Notes under the pieces: generated by a model
Seen by the model: the letters and a program-made list of their open reading frames with translations, nothing else
Told to the model about the DNA's origin: nothing
Database searches by the model: none
Shown: positions 17,550-28,534 of the stretch, in pieces
Layout: each line of letters begins with the position of its first letter
Position numbering within the stretch: position 1 is the stretch's first letter
Assembly: GCF_002864045.1 (NCBI RefSeq)
Contig: NZ_PJPV01000021.1
Location: forward strand, 1-59,463
Length of the DNA: 59,463 nucleotides
Direction: 5' to 3'
Origin: Endozoicomonas acroporae
Lineage (GTDB): Bacteria > Pseudomonadota > Gammaproteobacteria > Pseudomonadales > Endozoicomonadaceae
Made by a program: the position numbers and the translations under genes

Positions 17550-18848
17550 ATGGAACTCCGGGGCTTGCAAATGCCAATCCCTAAACATCACAATTTCAAC
17601 GAAGTCAGAAACATGATACACAGCAGCGGGCCCGCACCCTCCTCCATCCGGATAGACGCTCATGTGGCGAGTTCCACTGAGGCTCAAACGCATCTGGCAA
17701 CCCAGCAAACCCTTGGGCAGAGGTTCGCCCTTCGCTGCCATAAATCTATCAACAGGGTGTTTCTGAGACTTATGGGCACCAGGGCGACATTTTTACGGGC
17801 TGCGGCAACAAATGATGTGCCACTGATCAGACGCATGGTGAGCGAGCATCATTCAGCCAACGGCATGGTCACCGCTAATCTGGTTGAGGATAAGCTGGAT
17901 GATGCTGCGGCCAAAGCGGTGGCAAACGGCAAGACAGAAGCATTGGTGATATTGCTTGAACACGGGGCTTGCCCGAATGAGGCGTTGACAGGTAGAAATT
18001 TTTGTATCCCGCCAAAAAGAATGTTTTTTGATGAACGGGGACGACGTCGCCACCATCATGTGACAGACAAACTGACACCAGAAACAGTCAGAATATTGTT
18101 AAATAATATTCATATTTTTCCTGATGCTCCCATCAGGCTCGGGGATAGCTGGGGTCATTACCTTAATTTTACTCCGAAGGAATTAATTAACAGTAACTCT
18201 GGTCACAAAAACAGGGAAGAAATCTGTAAAATGCTTGTCAGTCACGACCAGGTTGATGTGAACACGGAGATATCTTTTTACCAAACGGGTGCGTTCGCTC
18301 TATCCAGCAAAGTAGATAATCAGAGTTTTTATCAACATCCACAAAGTCCTTGTATCCACGTAAATTTTATTGGCCAGACCCTGATGTTTGATAACTTCGG
18401 CCTGACTGAGCATCTGCTTACAGACCAGACTCTGAATCTGGATCCCGGCTTACCCATCGGCACAGGCGCCGCTGAAAACCTGCTGATTATTTTTATGGAC
18501 AAATACTCCAAAGGATGTTTTCGCAAATTAAACCAGCGTTTTGATAATTTACTCAACACTCTGAGGGGCAAAATTGCCAACTCTGATGCCTTTCGCAACC
18601 AGCTTTTGGCAAGTGAAAATAAGCTGTTCAAACAGCAATTTCTCACACTGTTTGCTATCGGGCAACAAGACCGGCACGCCCCCTCCCCTGCTGATTTTCA
18701 ACATCTTAACTGCGAGCAACTAAACGATAAAATCCTGGACATATTTTTGACCATATCTTATGAATCCCCGCCCGATTATCACCGTCTTTACCCAAATCCA
18801 CCAACGGGTTATGACTCAGTTATTGCAGGTGACTTTGAAAGCGCTTAA
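17550..18848 (+). CDS. Ankyrin-like accessory protein
   Basis: 432 residues from ATG 17550; ATG 17571 and 17610 are alternatives and none has a strong ribosome site. Residues 85-160 contain at least one and perhaps two degenerate ankyrin units (LVEDKLDDAAAKAVANGKTE, then ALVILLEHGACPNEAL), and FLRAAATNDVPLIRRMVSEH is a third weak match. The remaining 270 residues show no recognised domain. No signal peptide. It is inserted between rnr and purA on the opposite strand to both, a place where E. coli has nsrR, and is followed by a family A MITE. I infer an accessory, possibly host-interacting protein, from the ankyrin-like part and from the similar company elsewhere in the window. Confidence 0.65.
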   Translation: MELRGLQMPIPKHHNFNEVRNMIHSSGPAPSSIRIDAHVASSTEAQTHLATQQTLGQRFALRCHKSINRVFLRLMGTRATFLRAAATNDVPLIRRMVSEHHSANGMVTANLVEDKLDDAAAKAVANGKTEALVILLEHGACPNEALTGRNFCIPPKRMFFDERGRRRHHHVTDKLTPETVRILLNNIHIFPDAPIRLGDSWGHYLNFTPKELINSNSGHKNREEICKMLVSHDQVDVNTEISFYQTGAFALSSKVDNQSFYQHPQSPCIHVNFIGQTLMFDNFGLTEHLLTDQTLNLDPGLPIGTGAAENLLIIFMDKYSKGCFRKLNQRFDNLLNTLRGKIANSDAFRNQLLASENKLFKQQFLTLFAIGQQDRHAPSPADFQHLNCEQLNDKILDIFLTISYESPPDYHRLYPNPPTGYDSVIAGDFESA

Positions 18849-18886
18849 TAAATTCAAGTCAAAACCATAACTACTGACAATATCAC

Positions 18887-19062
18887 CCTAGTACATGGTT
18901 TCAATGAGTTTGACGTGTACGATCTCCGTTCACCCTGAGCGGAGTCGAAGGGTGCTTGGCACGATCTATCAGAGTCCGGAGTTTCCGCCCTTCGACAAGC
19001 TCAGGACGAACGGAGTGCGGAGGCACGACAACCCGTCAAACTCATTGAAACCATGTACTAGG
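18887..19062. repeat. MITE-like element, family A copy 1 (intact)
   Basis: Perfect 29-base terminal inverted repeats (18887-18915 and 19034-19062) begin CCTAGTACATGGTTTCAATG. The core holds a second palindrome, CCCTGAGCGGAGTCGAAGGG and CCCTTCGACAAGCTCAGG, in inverted arrangement. It lies between the stop of the ankyrin-like gene and the purA terminator. Copies at 30928-31136, 35869-36003 and 44889-45090. Confidence 0.88.
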
Positions 19063-19063
19063 T

Positions 19064-19094
19064 ATAAAGCCGGTTTGTCCAATGATAAACCGGC
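19064..19094 (-). terminator. Probable purA terminator
   Basis: On the minus strand GCCGGTTT and AAACCGGC form an 8-bp stem with a 10-base loop, followed by TTTATACC. It lies 30 bases past the purA stop. The T-run is short, so efficiency may be modest. Confidence 0.6.
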
Positions 19095-19123
19095 GATTTT
19101 GTCACAGAGGCCAATCCTGATGA

Positions 19124-20428
<1,305 letters not shown>

Positions 20429-20444
20429 TTAGTTTCAATGCAAT

Positions 20445-21644
20445 TTATAACGGTTCAACCAACCATTCGCCGTCACGGCAGATCAGCTGATGGTTGCAAC
20501 CCATGCCCGCTGCTTCTGTCGCTTGCCCGGGCAGCTGGCGAACTACCCGCTCCCCCTGCCGACGCAGGGACTGCACCAGGGCAGCATCCGCATCAACAGG
20601 TGCAAAAATGGTCTTGCCTTCGGTACAGTCATCTGTACTTTCTGTTTTCAGTTCCAGCAACGCCTTAAGCTCCATAAGCGTCTTGAGGTCGGTGCTGAAA
20701 CCGGTCGCAGGGCGTGATCGGCCGAAGGCTTCACCGATCCCATCATAGCGCCCGCCTTTGGCGATTGCCTGCCCCTGACCGGGCAGATAAGCCGCAAAAA
20801 CGACACCTGTATGATAGTTGTAGCCCCTGAGTTCGCCCAGGTCGAAATAGAAGTCAGCACCCGGATAAAGACTGGTAATCTCTCTGGCAATCAACCCGAG
20901 TTCATCCAGAGCAGTGGCGACGCCCTCAGGAGCATCAGCCAGCTCCCCCCTGGCCCGTTCCAGTATTTCCGGACCACCGGCCAGATTGGGCAGGCTTTTC
21001 AGCATTCGGGCAGACCCTGCGCTGATATCCCACTGATTGACCAGCTGTTCAACTTCAGAGATCGCCTTGCGCTGCAAGGCATCAAAAAGCGCCAGCTCCT
21101 GATCACCCGACAGTCCGGCCTGAGATGCCAGCAACCGGTAAATCTGCACATGCCCAAGATCCAGACTGACTGAATCGGCCTCCACCTGGGCCAGGGTTTC
21201 CAGCATCAGGGAAATCACTTCCTGGTCACTTGCCACGCCAGAGTGACCATACAGCTCTGCACCGATCTGGATGGGTGACCTTGAAGCCCCGAGGGAAGCG
21301 GGGCGGGTATGAAAGACACTGCCTGAATAACAAAGTCTTACCGGGCCAGCCACTTTCAGGGTATGGGCATCAATTCTGGCCACCGCCGGTGTGGTATCTG
21401 CCCTTAATCCCATGGTTCTACCGGTCAGCTGATCGGTTACCTTGAAGGTTTGCAGATCCAGGTCATGACCGACACCTGCCGTCAGTGACTCGATAAATTC
21501 CAGATGGGGAGGAATCACCAGTTGGTAACCCCAGCGGTCAAACAGGTCGAGTATGTCGCGCCTTAACTTTTCAGCACAACGGGCCCTGCCGGGAAGAATT
21601 TCTTCAATTCCCTCAGGCAGCAGCCAGCGATCAGCGACGGTCAT
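20445..21644 (-). CDS. hisZ: ATP phosphoribosyltransferase regulatory subunit HisZ
   Basis: 399 residues from ATG 21644, chosen because GAGAGG lies 6 bases upstream and HisZ proteins start with a sequence like MTVADRWLLPEGIEEILP; the longer frame to 21740 reads back into the hflC terminator. It is a catalytically inactive HisRS paralogue: class II core motifs LRADTTPAVARIDAHTL and IAKGGRYDGIGEAFGRSRPATGF are present and no anticodon-binding domain is seen. HisZ pairs with the short-form HisG and makes it sensitive to histidine. The position between hflC and purA is the same as in pseudomonads. An intrinsic terminator separates it from hflC. Confidence 0.94.
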   Translation of the reverse strand: MTVADRWLLPEGIEEILPGRARCAEKLRRDILDLFDRWGYQLVIPPHLEFIESLTAGVGHDLDLQTFKVTDQLTGRTMGLRADTTPAVARIDAHTLKVAGPVRLCYSGSVFHTRPASLGASRSPIQIGAELYGHSGVASDQEVISLMLETLAQVEADSVSLDLGHVQIYRLLASQAGLSGDQELALFDALQRKAISEVEQLVNQWDISAGSARMLKSLPNLAGGPEILERARGELADAPEGVATALDELGLIAREITSLYPGADFYFDLGELRGYNYHTGVVFAAYLPGQGQAIAKGGRYDGIGEAFGRSRPATGFSTDLKTLMELKALLELKTESTDDCTEGKTIFAPVDADAALVQSLRRQGERVVRQLPGQATEAAGMGCNHQLICRDGEWLVEPL

Positions 21645-21701
21645 AACAGCCTCTCTTATTGTTACTGTGGAAGTTTTTTCTTCGCTGCCTGCCCACACAC
21701 G

Positions 21702-21727
21702 AAAAAACCGGGCGAGGCCCGGTTTTG
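21702..21727 (-). terminator. Intrinsic terminator after hflC
   Basis: On the minus strand AAACCGGGC-CTC-GCCCGGTTTTTT forms a strong stem with a run of six T. It lies 43 bases past the hflC stop and before hisZ. Confidence 0.88.
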
Positions 21728-21769
21728 ATAATATTACCACGGTTTTTTAGCGCTGGCAGCAAGAGTTCA

Positions 21770-22645
21770 TTATTTGCCTTGCTTATCGTGATTAAAGTAG
21801 CGGAAAAAATCACCTTTTGGTTCTATCAGCATGACGTTACCGGACTCCCCGAAGCTCTCTTTGTAGGCCTGAAGGCTACGATAGAAGGCATAGAATTCCC
21901 GATCCTGCTGATACGCCCTGGCATAAATCTCAGCTGACCTGGCATCCCCGTCACCGCGGATCATTTCAGACTGGCGGTAGGCATCGGCAAGAACCACCTG
22001 CTTTTCACGGTCGGCATTCGCCATGATACCTTCTGCCATCTCCTGACCGCGGGAACGGTAGTCCTGAGCCTCTTTCTCACGCTCGGATGACATCCGCTCA
22101 AATACCGAGTCACTGACCTGGGGAGGCAGGTCAATCCGCTTGATACGTACATCCATAACACTGACCCCCAGCTCATCCTGGGCAACTTCATTCAGCGTTG
22201 TGGTCAGTTCTTCCATCATCTCGTCACGCTGGCCGGACACCACTTCGTTCAGAGTGAGGCTACCAAACTGGTTCCGCATGCTGGACTCAGCACGCTGGGC
22301 AAGCAGGTTACTGGCACGGAATACATCGCCTGCCGTTGCGCGGTAGAAGTCGTAGACGTTGTGAATGCGCCACTTGATGTAGGAATCCACAATCACGGCC
22401 TTCTGCTCAAGGGTCAGGAAGCGCTCGGATGGCACATCCAGAGTCTGCAGACGGCCATCGAACACCTTAACCTTGTCAACCAGCGGGATTTTCACATGCA
22501 GGCCCGGAGGGATACTGTCACGTACTACCTGACCAAAACGAAGTTGTACCGCCCTCTCCCGTTCGGAGATGACGAATAAACTTCCCCACGCCAGTATTAC
22601 AACAACCAGAGAAATAATCAGTCCAGTGAAGGCTTTCTGACTCAT
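21770..22645 (-). CDS. hflC: HflC, modulator of FtsH protease
   Basis: 291 residues. One N-terminal membrane anchor (GLIISLVVVILAWGSLFVI) is followed by the SPFH/band-7 domain (SERERAVQLRFGQVVRDSIPPGLHVKIPLVDKV) and a coiled segment with EREKEAQDYRSRGQEMAEGI. HflC and HflK form a large cage around FtsH in the inner membrane, with their bulk in the periplasm, and limit FtsH access to substrates. The ATG overlaps the hflK stop by four bases, so the pair is translationally coupled. The C-terminal AFYRSLQAYKESFG motif is usual for HflC. Confidence 0.97.
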   Translation of the reverse strand: MSQKAFTGLIISLVVVILAWGSLFVISERERAVQLRFGQVVRDSIPPGLHVKIPLVDKVKVFDGRLQTLDVPSERFLTLEQKAVIVDSYIKWRIHNVYDFYRATAGDVFRASNLLAQRAESSMRNQFGSLTLNEVVSGQRDEMMEELTTTLNEVAQDELGVSVMDVRIKRIDLPPQVSDSVFERMSSEREKEAQDYRSRGQEMAEGIMANADREKQVVLADAYRQSEMIRGDGDARSAEIYARAYQQDREFYAFYRSLQAYKESFGESGNVMLIEPKGDFFRYFNHDKQGK

Positions 22646-23814
22646 CGACTTACCCTCCCCCCACTGACTCGCGAGCTATTGACGCGTTTATTCAATTCTT
22701 CTGTCACCCGGGTGGTAATCTCGTTTAATTCCTGGGCAGATAACTGTCTGGATGGCACTTTGCTGCTACCATGGGACTGTGTCAGTTTATCCAGCGGCAG
22801 ATACATCATGTTATTGCCACCTTCAACATCCACCAGTACCTTGCTGGATTTACTGAACACGTCTTCAATCGCCTCAATATACAGACGCTCGCGGGTTACT
22901 TCAGGTGCCTGTTGGTACTCACCCAACAGTTTCACGAAACGATCCGCCTCACCCTCTGCCTTGGCAACTACCTCATCACGGTAACCGTTGGCACTCTCAA
23001 TAATACGCTGTGCCTGACCACGGGCTTCCGGAATGATCTTGTTGGCATACACCTGGGCCTTGTTCTTGGCCCTTTCTTCATCCTCACGGGCGCGGATAAC
23101 GTCATCAAACGCTGCCTGCACTTCTTTAGGAGGATGGGCGCTCTCAATGTTTACCTTGGCAACATTAAGGCCGGTACCGTAGCTGTCCAGATAAGCCTGA
23201 AGGCGATCACGCACTTCGATACCCATCACCTCACGACCTTCGGTCAACACCTGATACATTTCGGAGCCACCGACAACATGACGCAATGCACTCTGTGTCG
23301 CTTCTTCCAGACTGACCAGCGGCTTGGCAACGTTGAGAACATAGTGCTTGATATCATCGATATTGTACTGAACCGACATGGCCACCTCGACGATATTCTC
23401 GTCTTCGGTCAACATTTGCTGCAAGAGGTTATAGGTCCGAAGTTCAGTCACCCGTTCCTGAAACTTGGTTTCAATGGGAGGGAAGTACATATGCAGGCCA
23501 GGGCCAACCGTCTCTGCATACTCACCAAAGCGCAGGATGACGGCCTGCTCTTTTTCATCAACGGTATAGACCGCATTCCAGATGTAGGCTGCAACAGCGA
23601 GTATCAGAATGCCAATAAAAATGCCGGAAGAGGGGCCTGCCTGAGCACCACCACCGGAGCCACCACCGCCTTTGCGGCCTCCCCCAAACATGGAATTCAG
23701 TTTTTCCTGAAATTTGCGAAAAGCATCGTCCAGGTCCGGTGGTCCTTGCTTATCGCCTTTGTTACCACCGCCCCATGGATCCTGGTTGTTTCCACCCGGC
23801 TCGTTCCAGGCCAT
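22642..23814 (-). CDS. hflK: HflK, modulator of FtsH protease
   Basis: 390 residues. The cytosolic N-terminus is Gly/Asn-rich (MAWNEPGGNNQDPWGGGNKG) and contains a glycine-only linker region near residue 48-58, as in other HflK proteins. A membrane segment at about 65-82 (IFIGILILAVAAYIWNAVY) precedes the SPFH domain (VDEKEQAVILRFGEYAETVGPGLHMYFPPIE). It partners HflC in the FtsH-HflKC complex. The C-terminal LNKRVNSSRVSGGRVSR is basic. The long plus-strand frame 22771-23928 is a shadow of this gene. Confidence 0.97.
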   Translation of the reverse strand: MAWNEPGGNNQDPWGGGNKGDKQGPPDLDDAFRKFQEKLNSMFGGGRKGGGGSGGGAQAGPSSGIFIGILILAVAAYIWNAVYTVDEKEQAVILRFGEYAETVGPGLHMYFPPIETKFQERVTELRTYNLLQQMLTEDENIVEVAMSVQYNIDDIKHYVLNVAKPLVSLEEATQSALRHVVGGSEMYQVLTEGREVMGIEVRDRLQAYLDSYGTGLNVAKVNIESAHPPKEVQAAFDDVIRAREDEERAKNKAQVYANKIIPEARGQAQRIIESANGYRDEVVAKAEGEADRFVKLLGEYQQAPEVTRERLYIEAIEDVFSKSSKVLVDVEGGNNMMYLPLDKLTQSHGSSKVPSRQLSAQELNEITTRVTEELNKRVNSSRVSGGRVSR

Positions 23815-24417
23815 ATATGTCTCCGTAGAGTCAGCATCAGATTGAATTTTGGTTTGAGCATCCCTGTTACTGGGGACAACAGGCGATTAAATCCATTGCC
23901 GGTCCATCAGAGGATGTGCATACCATAGTTACCTACAGACCTTGAGAGTCCCAGGTATGACATGACGTCGCAGGATAGATTTCCAGAGCAGTCATCAACT
24001 TCCACTTCGCCCTTCACTGCAACACAGGAGCGTAAAAAATGCAATGTATCCGTACCGTCCGGAATCCTGACCAGCCTTTACAGGCACTCAATAAGACGTA
24101 CCCGGTAAAGATAGTTCCTGAGCCAGATTGTAGAGTTTGGATAGCGAATAGCGCAAGCCGAATTGGTAAAGACCGCAACGGATTTTCTTTACAAACACCA
24201 AATCAGAGCTGTTTCGCCCAAATTTCATCCATCTGTCCTGATGAAATATTCTGTCCAGCCAGGAACGCTTTTTATCATCTGCGACCACACTTATTGACTG
24301 CATAAACAGTACATACTGTTACTGGCACAAAGCCAGCAGAGACAGCGAGAAGGTAATATTGAAGATAAAAGACATCGTACGTATTGACCCGAGCCAATAC
24401 GCACAAACCGCAAGAGC
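23815..24417. other. 600-base gap between hflK and hflX, no assigned gene
   Basis: hflX and hflK are usually close together, so this gap is unusually long. Two overlapping small frames exist: 24039-24305 plus (88 residues, with CAGGAG 9 bases before the ATG) and 24088-24303 minus (71 residues). Neither resembles a family I know. A short inverted repeat, CGTATTG and CAATACG, lies at 24379-24400 just past the hflX stop, without a T-run. The stretch may be a decayed insertion. Confidence 0.5.
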
Positions 24418-25710
24418 TTACAGCATGGAATTAAAGCAACTCTCACTCAGACCTTCCTGCTTGGAAAGGCGCTCAAAGTCAGACTTTGGCAGGCGAATAT
24501 CCAGAACCACATCACCGCTATCGGAGTAGGCTTCGGATTGAATAGCACCAAGCTTATAAAGACGGGCACGGATGCGTCCCTGGGCAGGTTTCAGGGTTAA
24601 CTGTCCCTGCAGCATATCATCAGAAAGCAACTCTTTGATGGCGTCCTGCAGCAGATCAGCACCCTCTCCGGTCACTGCGGAAACCCAGACCCGCACAGGA
24701 CGCCCTTCATCATTGCGCTGGATTTTCGGCTCTACCCCCTGTAACAGGTCAATTTTGTTATAGACCTCCAACTGTGGCACTTCATCCGCATTGATCTCTT
24801 TCAGTACCGAATGAACCTGATCCATGTTTTCCAGACGCTCCGGATCATGGCTGTCAATAACATGCAGCAGAAGATCAGCCTGACGGGTTTCCTCAAGGGT
24901 TGCCCGAAATGCCTCCACCAGCTTATGAGGCAGGTGACGTATGAAACCCACTGTATCCGCAAGAACGACAGGCCCGATATCCGGCAAATCAATTCGCCGC
25001 AGCGTTGGGTCAAGGGTGGCAAACAATTGGTCAGCCGCATAAACCACCGACTCGGTCACGCGGTTAAACAGTGTCGACTTACCAGCGTTCGTATAACCAA
25101 CCAGTGATACCTGGGGAACCTCTGCCCGCTGTCTGGAACGTCGTCCCTGCTCCCGCTGCCTGCGCACCTTTTCCAAACGACGGCTAATGCTTTTGATGCG
25201 CGCCCTTAGAAGACGACGGTCGGTTTCCAGCTGGGTTTCACCCGGTCCTCTCAGGCCGATACCACCCTTTTGTCGTTCAAGGTGAGTCCAGCCGCGAACC
25301 AGTCGTGTGCTCATGTGTTGCAACTGAGCCAGCTCAACCTGAAGTTTACCTTCAAAGGTTCTGGCACGCTGGGCAAAAATATCCAGAATCAGTCCGGTAC
25401 GATCAATAACCCGGCATTTCAGCTCTTTTTCCAGATTACGTTCCTGGCTCGGAGAGAGGGCATGATTAAACAGCACAACATCGACATCGTGCAGGACAAC
25501 CAGCTGACGGATTTCTTCAACTTTGCCGGGACCGACAAAGAAACGGGGATTGGGATGTTTGCAGCCTGCGGTAATAAATGCGGCAGACTCAACGCCAGCG
25601 GAGCGTACCAGCTCCATAAATTCCTGGGGGTCTTCCCGCTCACGCTCATCGTTCAATTCCAGATGAACAAGAACTGCGGTTTCACCACCCTCATGGCGGT
25701 CAAAAAACAA
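24418..25710 (-). CDS. hflX: GTPase HflX, TTG start
   Basis: 430 residues. The start is a TTG at 25710: AGGAG stands 6 bases upstream and the encoded MFFDRHEGGETAVLVHLEL matches the beginning of E. coli HflX. An N-terminal HflX-specific domain (FFVGPGKVEEIRQLV), a coiled-coil, and a G domain with G1 GYTNAGKSTLFN, G3 DTVGFIRHLPH and G4 NKID are present. HflX binds 50S subunits and splits stalled or heat-damaged ribosomes. It lies 147 bases after hfq, with a hairpin between, in the conserved miaA-hfq-hflX order. Confidence 0.96.
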   Translation of the reverse strand: MFFDRHEGGETAVLVHLELNDEREREDPQEFMELVRSAGVESAAFITAGCKHPNPRFFVGPGKVEEIRQLVVLHDVDVVLFNHALSPSQERNLEKELKCRVIDRTGLILDIFAQRARTFEGKLQVELAQLQHMSTRLVRGWTHLERQKGGIGLRGPGETQLETDRRLLRARIKSISRRLEKVRRQREQGRRSRQRAEVPQVSLVGYTNAGKSTLFNRVTESVVYAADQLFATLDPTLRRIDLPDIGPVVLADTVGFIRHLPHKLVEAFRATLEETRQADLLLHVIDSHDPERLENMDQVHSVLKEINADEVPQLEVYNKIDLLQGVEPKIQRNDEGRPVRVWVSAVTGEGADLLQDAIKELLSDDMLQGQLTLKPAQGRIRARLYKLGAIQSEAYSDSGDVVLDIRLPKSDFERLSKQEGLSESCFNSML

Positions 25711-25819
25711 ATAGATCTCCTAAACAGCCACGAACCGCAAGAGCTGGGGGCCAGCTAACAGAAACCTGAAAACAAGACTGCGCCACATGGCTCATTTTTA
25801 AAATAAATATAAACACCCA

Positions 25820-25838
25820 AAGGCACCTCAGGTGCCTT
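25820..25838 (-). terminator. Hairpin between hfq and hflX (weak terminator or attenuator)
   Basis: On the minus strand AAGGCACC-TGA-GGTGCCTT forms an 8-bp stem 20 bases after the hfq stop, followed by TGGGTGTTTATATTT. The T-run is interrupted, so partial read-through into hflX is likely. Confidence 0.5.
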
Positions 25839-25856
25839 CAAGATGCATCAACAGAA

Positions 25857-26102
25857 TTACTCATTCTCAGGCTGATCAGTACCCTGCATCGGCAAACGAA
25901 CCGGACGGCTGGGAACGACAGTTGATACGGCGTGCTTGTAAACCATCTGGCTCACCGTATTCTTGAGAAGAATAACGAACTGATCGAAAGATTCAATCTG
26001 CCCCTGAAGCTTAATACCATTAACCAGGTAGATAGAAACCGGCACGCGTTCTTTACGCAGCACATTCAGGTAAGGGTCTTGTAGAGAATGCCCTTTTGAC
26101 AT
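25857..26102 (-). CDS. hfq: RNA chaperone Hfq
   Basis: 81 residues from ATG 26102, with AGGAG 7 bases upstream; the upstream extension to 26192 is not Hfq sequence. The Sm1 motif ([40 protein letters not shown]) and the Sm2 motif [12 protein letters not shown] are intact. Hfq hexamers pair small RNAs with mRNAs. The C-terminal tail after residue 70 is very short, as in pseudomonads, in contrast to the longer E. coli tail. In cbrAB-containing bacteria Hfq works with Crc and the CrcZ family of RNAs, which is of interest given the cbrA/cbrB-like genes at 31134-35608. Confidence 0.98.
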   Translation of the reverse strand: MSKGHSLQDPYLNVLRKERVPVSIYLVNGIKLQGQIESFDQFVILLKNTVSQMVYKHAVSTVVPSRPVRLPMQGTDQPENE

Positions 26103-26432
26103 TTCTGTACTCCTTTTAATTCTCGGGTTTTTGAATAGCCTTGTTTCACTTTGGGGAGGACTATCCGCTGGACCGGCTGTGCCAGTACTCATTGTTCAAT
26201 ATATGTACAGCCTATGAAATGCCGACTCACATTAAGCTAACCCAACACCGCACTCAATAAGTAATACTAGCTACTCCCACCAGTCCTGCCGGAACAATTA
26301 GAGGTTCTAAGGTACTACTTTATTAATCAATAAGTCTAAACAGCCAATGGCTTATGGAAGAAAGTTACATTTACACCCTTGGCATTCCTCAGGGCTATGC
26401 ACTTTACCTCATGACTATAAATTGTACCGATG
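26103..26432. other. Intergenic stretch between miaA and hfq
   Basis: 330 bases with no credible gene. It is the upstream region of hfq and probably carries an hfq promoter, but I cannot point to clear -35/-10 boxes. In E. coli the hfq promoters lie within miaA and this gap. Confidence 0.45.
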
Positions 26433-27383
26433 CTATTTAAGGGCACCCTCCAAAACTTTCAAGGCATCACCTGGCAGGTTGTTGGAAAACGTATCAAGCC
26501 AGTGAATATCAGGCCAGCTTCTGAGCCAGGTTAACTGCCTTTTAGCCAGTTGTCGGGTCGCAATAATACCTCTTTCGACCATCTCATCGTAGCTTAGTTC
26601 CCCAGCAAGGTAAGACCAGGCCTGACGATAACCAACGGAACGGACAGAAGGCATGGTAACATTCAGGTCCCCACGCTGATAAAGCCGGGTTGCTTCCTCC
26701 AGAAAACCGTTCTCCAGCATCATTCTGAAACGCAGTGCAATGCGTTCATGGAGCACAGAACGGTCTTTTGGAGCCATCGCCAGGCTGACAATGCCATAGG
26801 GTAAACGTTGCTCTTTCTGCTCCCTGTGCCATTGAGAAAGCGGTTTACCAGTCAGCTCATAAACCTCCAGGGCGCGCTGCAAGCGCTGGGTATCTGAGGG
26901 TTTTATTCTCAGTGCTGCTTCCGGATCAACGCCTGAGAGCTGCTGGTGTAAAAATGCCCAACCCCGTGCCCTTGAGCTATCCAGCAGCCGTTGACGAACC
27001 CCGGCATCAGCAGCGGGCATGGTCGCCATACCGTCCCTGAGCACCTTAAAGTACATCATCGTACCACCAACCAGCAGAGGTATTCTCCCACGGGCGGTGA
27101 TATCCGCCATCAACGCCAGGGCATCCCGTCGAAAATCGGCGGCTGAATAAGATTCCGCCGGATCAAGAATGTCGATCAGGTGATGAGGCGCTTCCACCAG
27201 AACCTCAGGTGCCGGCTTGGCAGTGCCGATATCCATCCCTTTATAAATAAGTGCCGAGTCAACACTGATGATCTCAAAAGGCAGCTCTTTGCTGAGCGCT
27301 ACCGCAAGGTCAGTTTTGCCTGAAGCGGTAGGACCCATCAAAAATACAGCGGGAGGGAGCCGCTTTTCCTCATGCGCGGACAT
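26433..27383 (-). CDS. miaA: tRNA dimethylallyltransferase MiaA
   Basis: 316 residues from ATG 27383 ([20 protein letters not shown]); the longer frame to 27476 adds 31 residues with no family similarity. Key features: P-loop [14 protein letters not shown], the substrate motif [18 protein letters not shown], the [10 protein letters not shown] element and RRxxxLxR-like [14 protein letters not shown]. It adds a dimethylallyl group to A37 of tRNAs reading UNN codons. In the ancestral order mutL lies directly upstream; here an F-box-like gene takes that place and mutL is not in the window. Confidence 0.96.
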   Translation of the reverse strand: MSAHEEKRLPPAVFLMGPTASGKTDLAVALSKELPFEIISVDSALIYKGMDIGTAKPAPEVLVEAPHHLIDILDPAESYSAADFRRDALALMADITARGRIPLLVGGTMMYFKVLRDGMATMPAADAGVRQRLLDSSRARGWAFLHQQLSGVDPEAALRIKPSDTQRLQRALEVYELTGKPLSQWHREQKEQRLPYGIVSLAMAPKDRSVLHERIALRFRMMLENGFLEEATRLYQRGDLNVTMPSVRSVGYRQAWSYLAGELSYDEMVERGIIATRQLAKRQLTWLRSWPDIHWLDTFSNNLPGDALKVLEGALK

Positions 27384-27489
27384 AGGAGAATGTGTACCTG
27401 AAAATAATAAAAATGTGATTCTATAGGGAAGGTCTTTTTTTGCAATGCAGGGAGACCAGATATTTCGTTTTTTCAAAAGACAGACTGAT

Positions 27490-28281
27490 CTACCTTAGTT
27501 GCAAACAGTCCGGGATAATTTTATCGGAAAACAATTGCGCTAATACTTCATTCAGGTCTTTAGAATCAGAAATATCATTCAAGGCTTGTTTTAATTCTAC
27601 TGACCCCTGGTTCAAGTTATCGATAAAACTGCCAATTTCATAAGCAGTAAGATGATCAAACAAATTTCTCCAGCCAGGTGCCGATATCAACTCCCCGCCA
27701 CCTATACAATCAAATCCTGTATAATCACACCCCCCTTCAAACTTATAAACACTACCATCCTTTAATTCACCAAACATGATCCAGTTTTGTGTTTCATTTT
27801 CACCCTCTTGATATGAGAAGACTTTGTCAACCTCCCTGCACTCAGTTGTGTATTCGACCATACCGGGCTGCGGCGTCCCCCGTGTTTCCCAGGAACCATC
27901 ATCAACTAAAAAAGAATACCATGCATAATTACCCTCCCAGAGCGAACCGTCAATTTCCACCGGAGTAAACACAATATTTCTCACCTCCTCTCTAGTGCTG
28001 GAAAATAAAGGCTTACACTCTGCACTGCTTATTAATGCAGCACCCAATCGGCGAAGATCATCCAGTCCAAGGTATTGAATTAATCGATCACTGATAACTT
28101 GAATATTTAATACCTGAGAATAAATATCTTCTTTCAGTGGTAATTTATTTTTAACTACCCTGGCATCCATTATTTTTGGATTACCGTTGTCTGATGGTTC
28201 CTCTGTACCCACTTTACTTTGGTCTGCGGTACTCGTAATAGATAACGAGTTTAATGTACTAGCCAATGATGCAGGATCCAT
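27490..28281 (-). CDS. F-box-like accessory protein
   Basis: 263 residues from ATG 28281, with AGGGTGGGG immediately upstream. Residues 1-50 are polar and low-complexity. Residues 56-94 read like an F-box: a Val-x3-Ile/Leu pattern, [20 protein letters not shown], then the Cys in SSAECKPLF. The rest is an acidic domain with [30 protein letters not shown] and the Cys-containing [14 protein letters not shown], which I cannot assign; CDYTG...C motifs of this kind occur in some eukaryotic and giant-virus proteins. No signal peptide. The F-box assignment is from pattern only. Its site next to miaA is a breakpoint of conserved gene order. Confidence 0.6.
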   Translation of the reverse strand: MDPASLASTLNSLSITSTADQSKVGTEEPSDNGNPKIMDARVVKNKLPLKEDIYSQVLNIQVISDRLIQYLGLDDLRRLGAALISSAECKPLFSSTREEVRNIVFTPVEIDGSLWEGNYAWYSFLVDDGSWETRGTPQPGMVEYTTECREVDKVFSYQEGENETQNWIMFGELKDGSVYKFEGGCDYTGFDCIGGGELISAPGWRNLFDHLTAYEIGSFIDNLNQGSVELKQALNDISDSKDLNEVLAQLFSDKIIPDCLQLR

Positions 28282-28534
28282 ACCCCACCCTCTTCACAAT
28301 TTTTTTCACCTGAAATTGCATAGAAAAAAGTGTCCAAGTTAATCCAGTGATTGACGGTTGGCTGAAACACCAGCGCAATACCTGATCCGTATCTGAACCA
28401 GGGAGAAAACGGTACAGGGCAATCTCATATTTTAATTCATGAATCAAAGACAGGTAATCGACACTCTATAGTGGTAGAAAATTGAAAATTTGCCAGAAAT
28501 TTTTCTGACAATGCTGCCGCTTTGTTCATTTATC

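Noticed and set aside
22771..23928. 385-residue open frame on the plus strand
   Set aside because: It lies opposite hflK, whose identity is certain. The frame follows hflK codons on the wrong strand and shows no domain.
24039..24305. 88-residue frame with CAGGAG upstream, in the hflK-hflX gap
   Set aside because: Composition is not convincing and a competing frame lies on the other strand; kept only as part of an unexplained gap.
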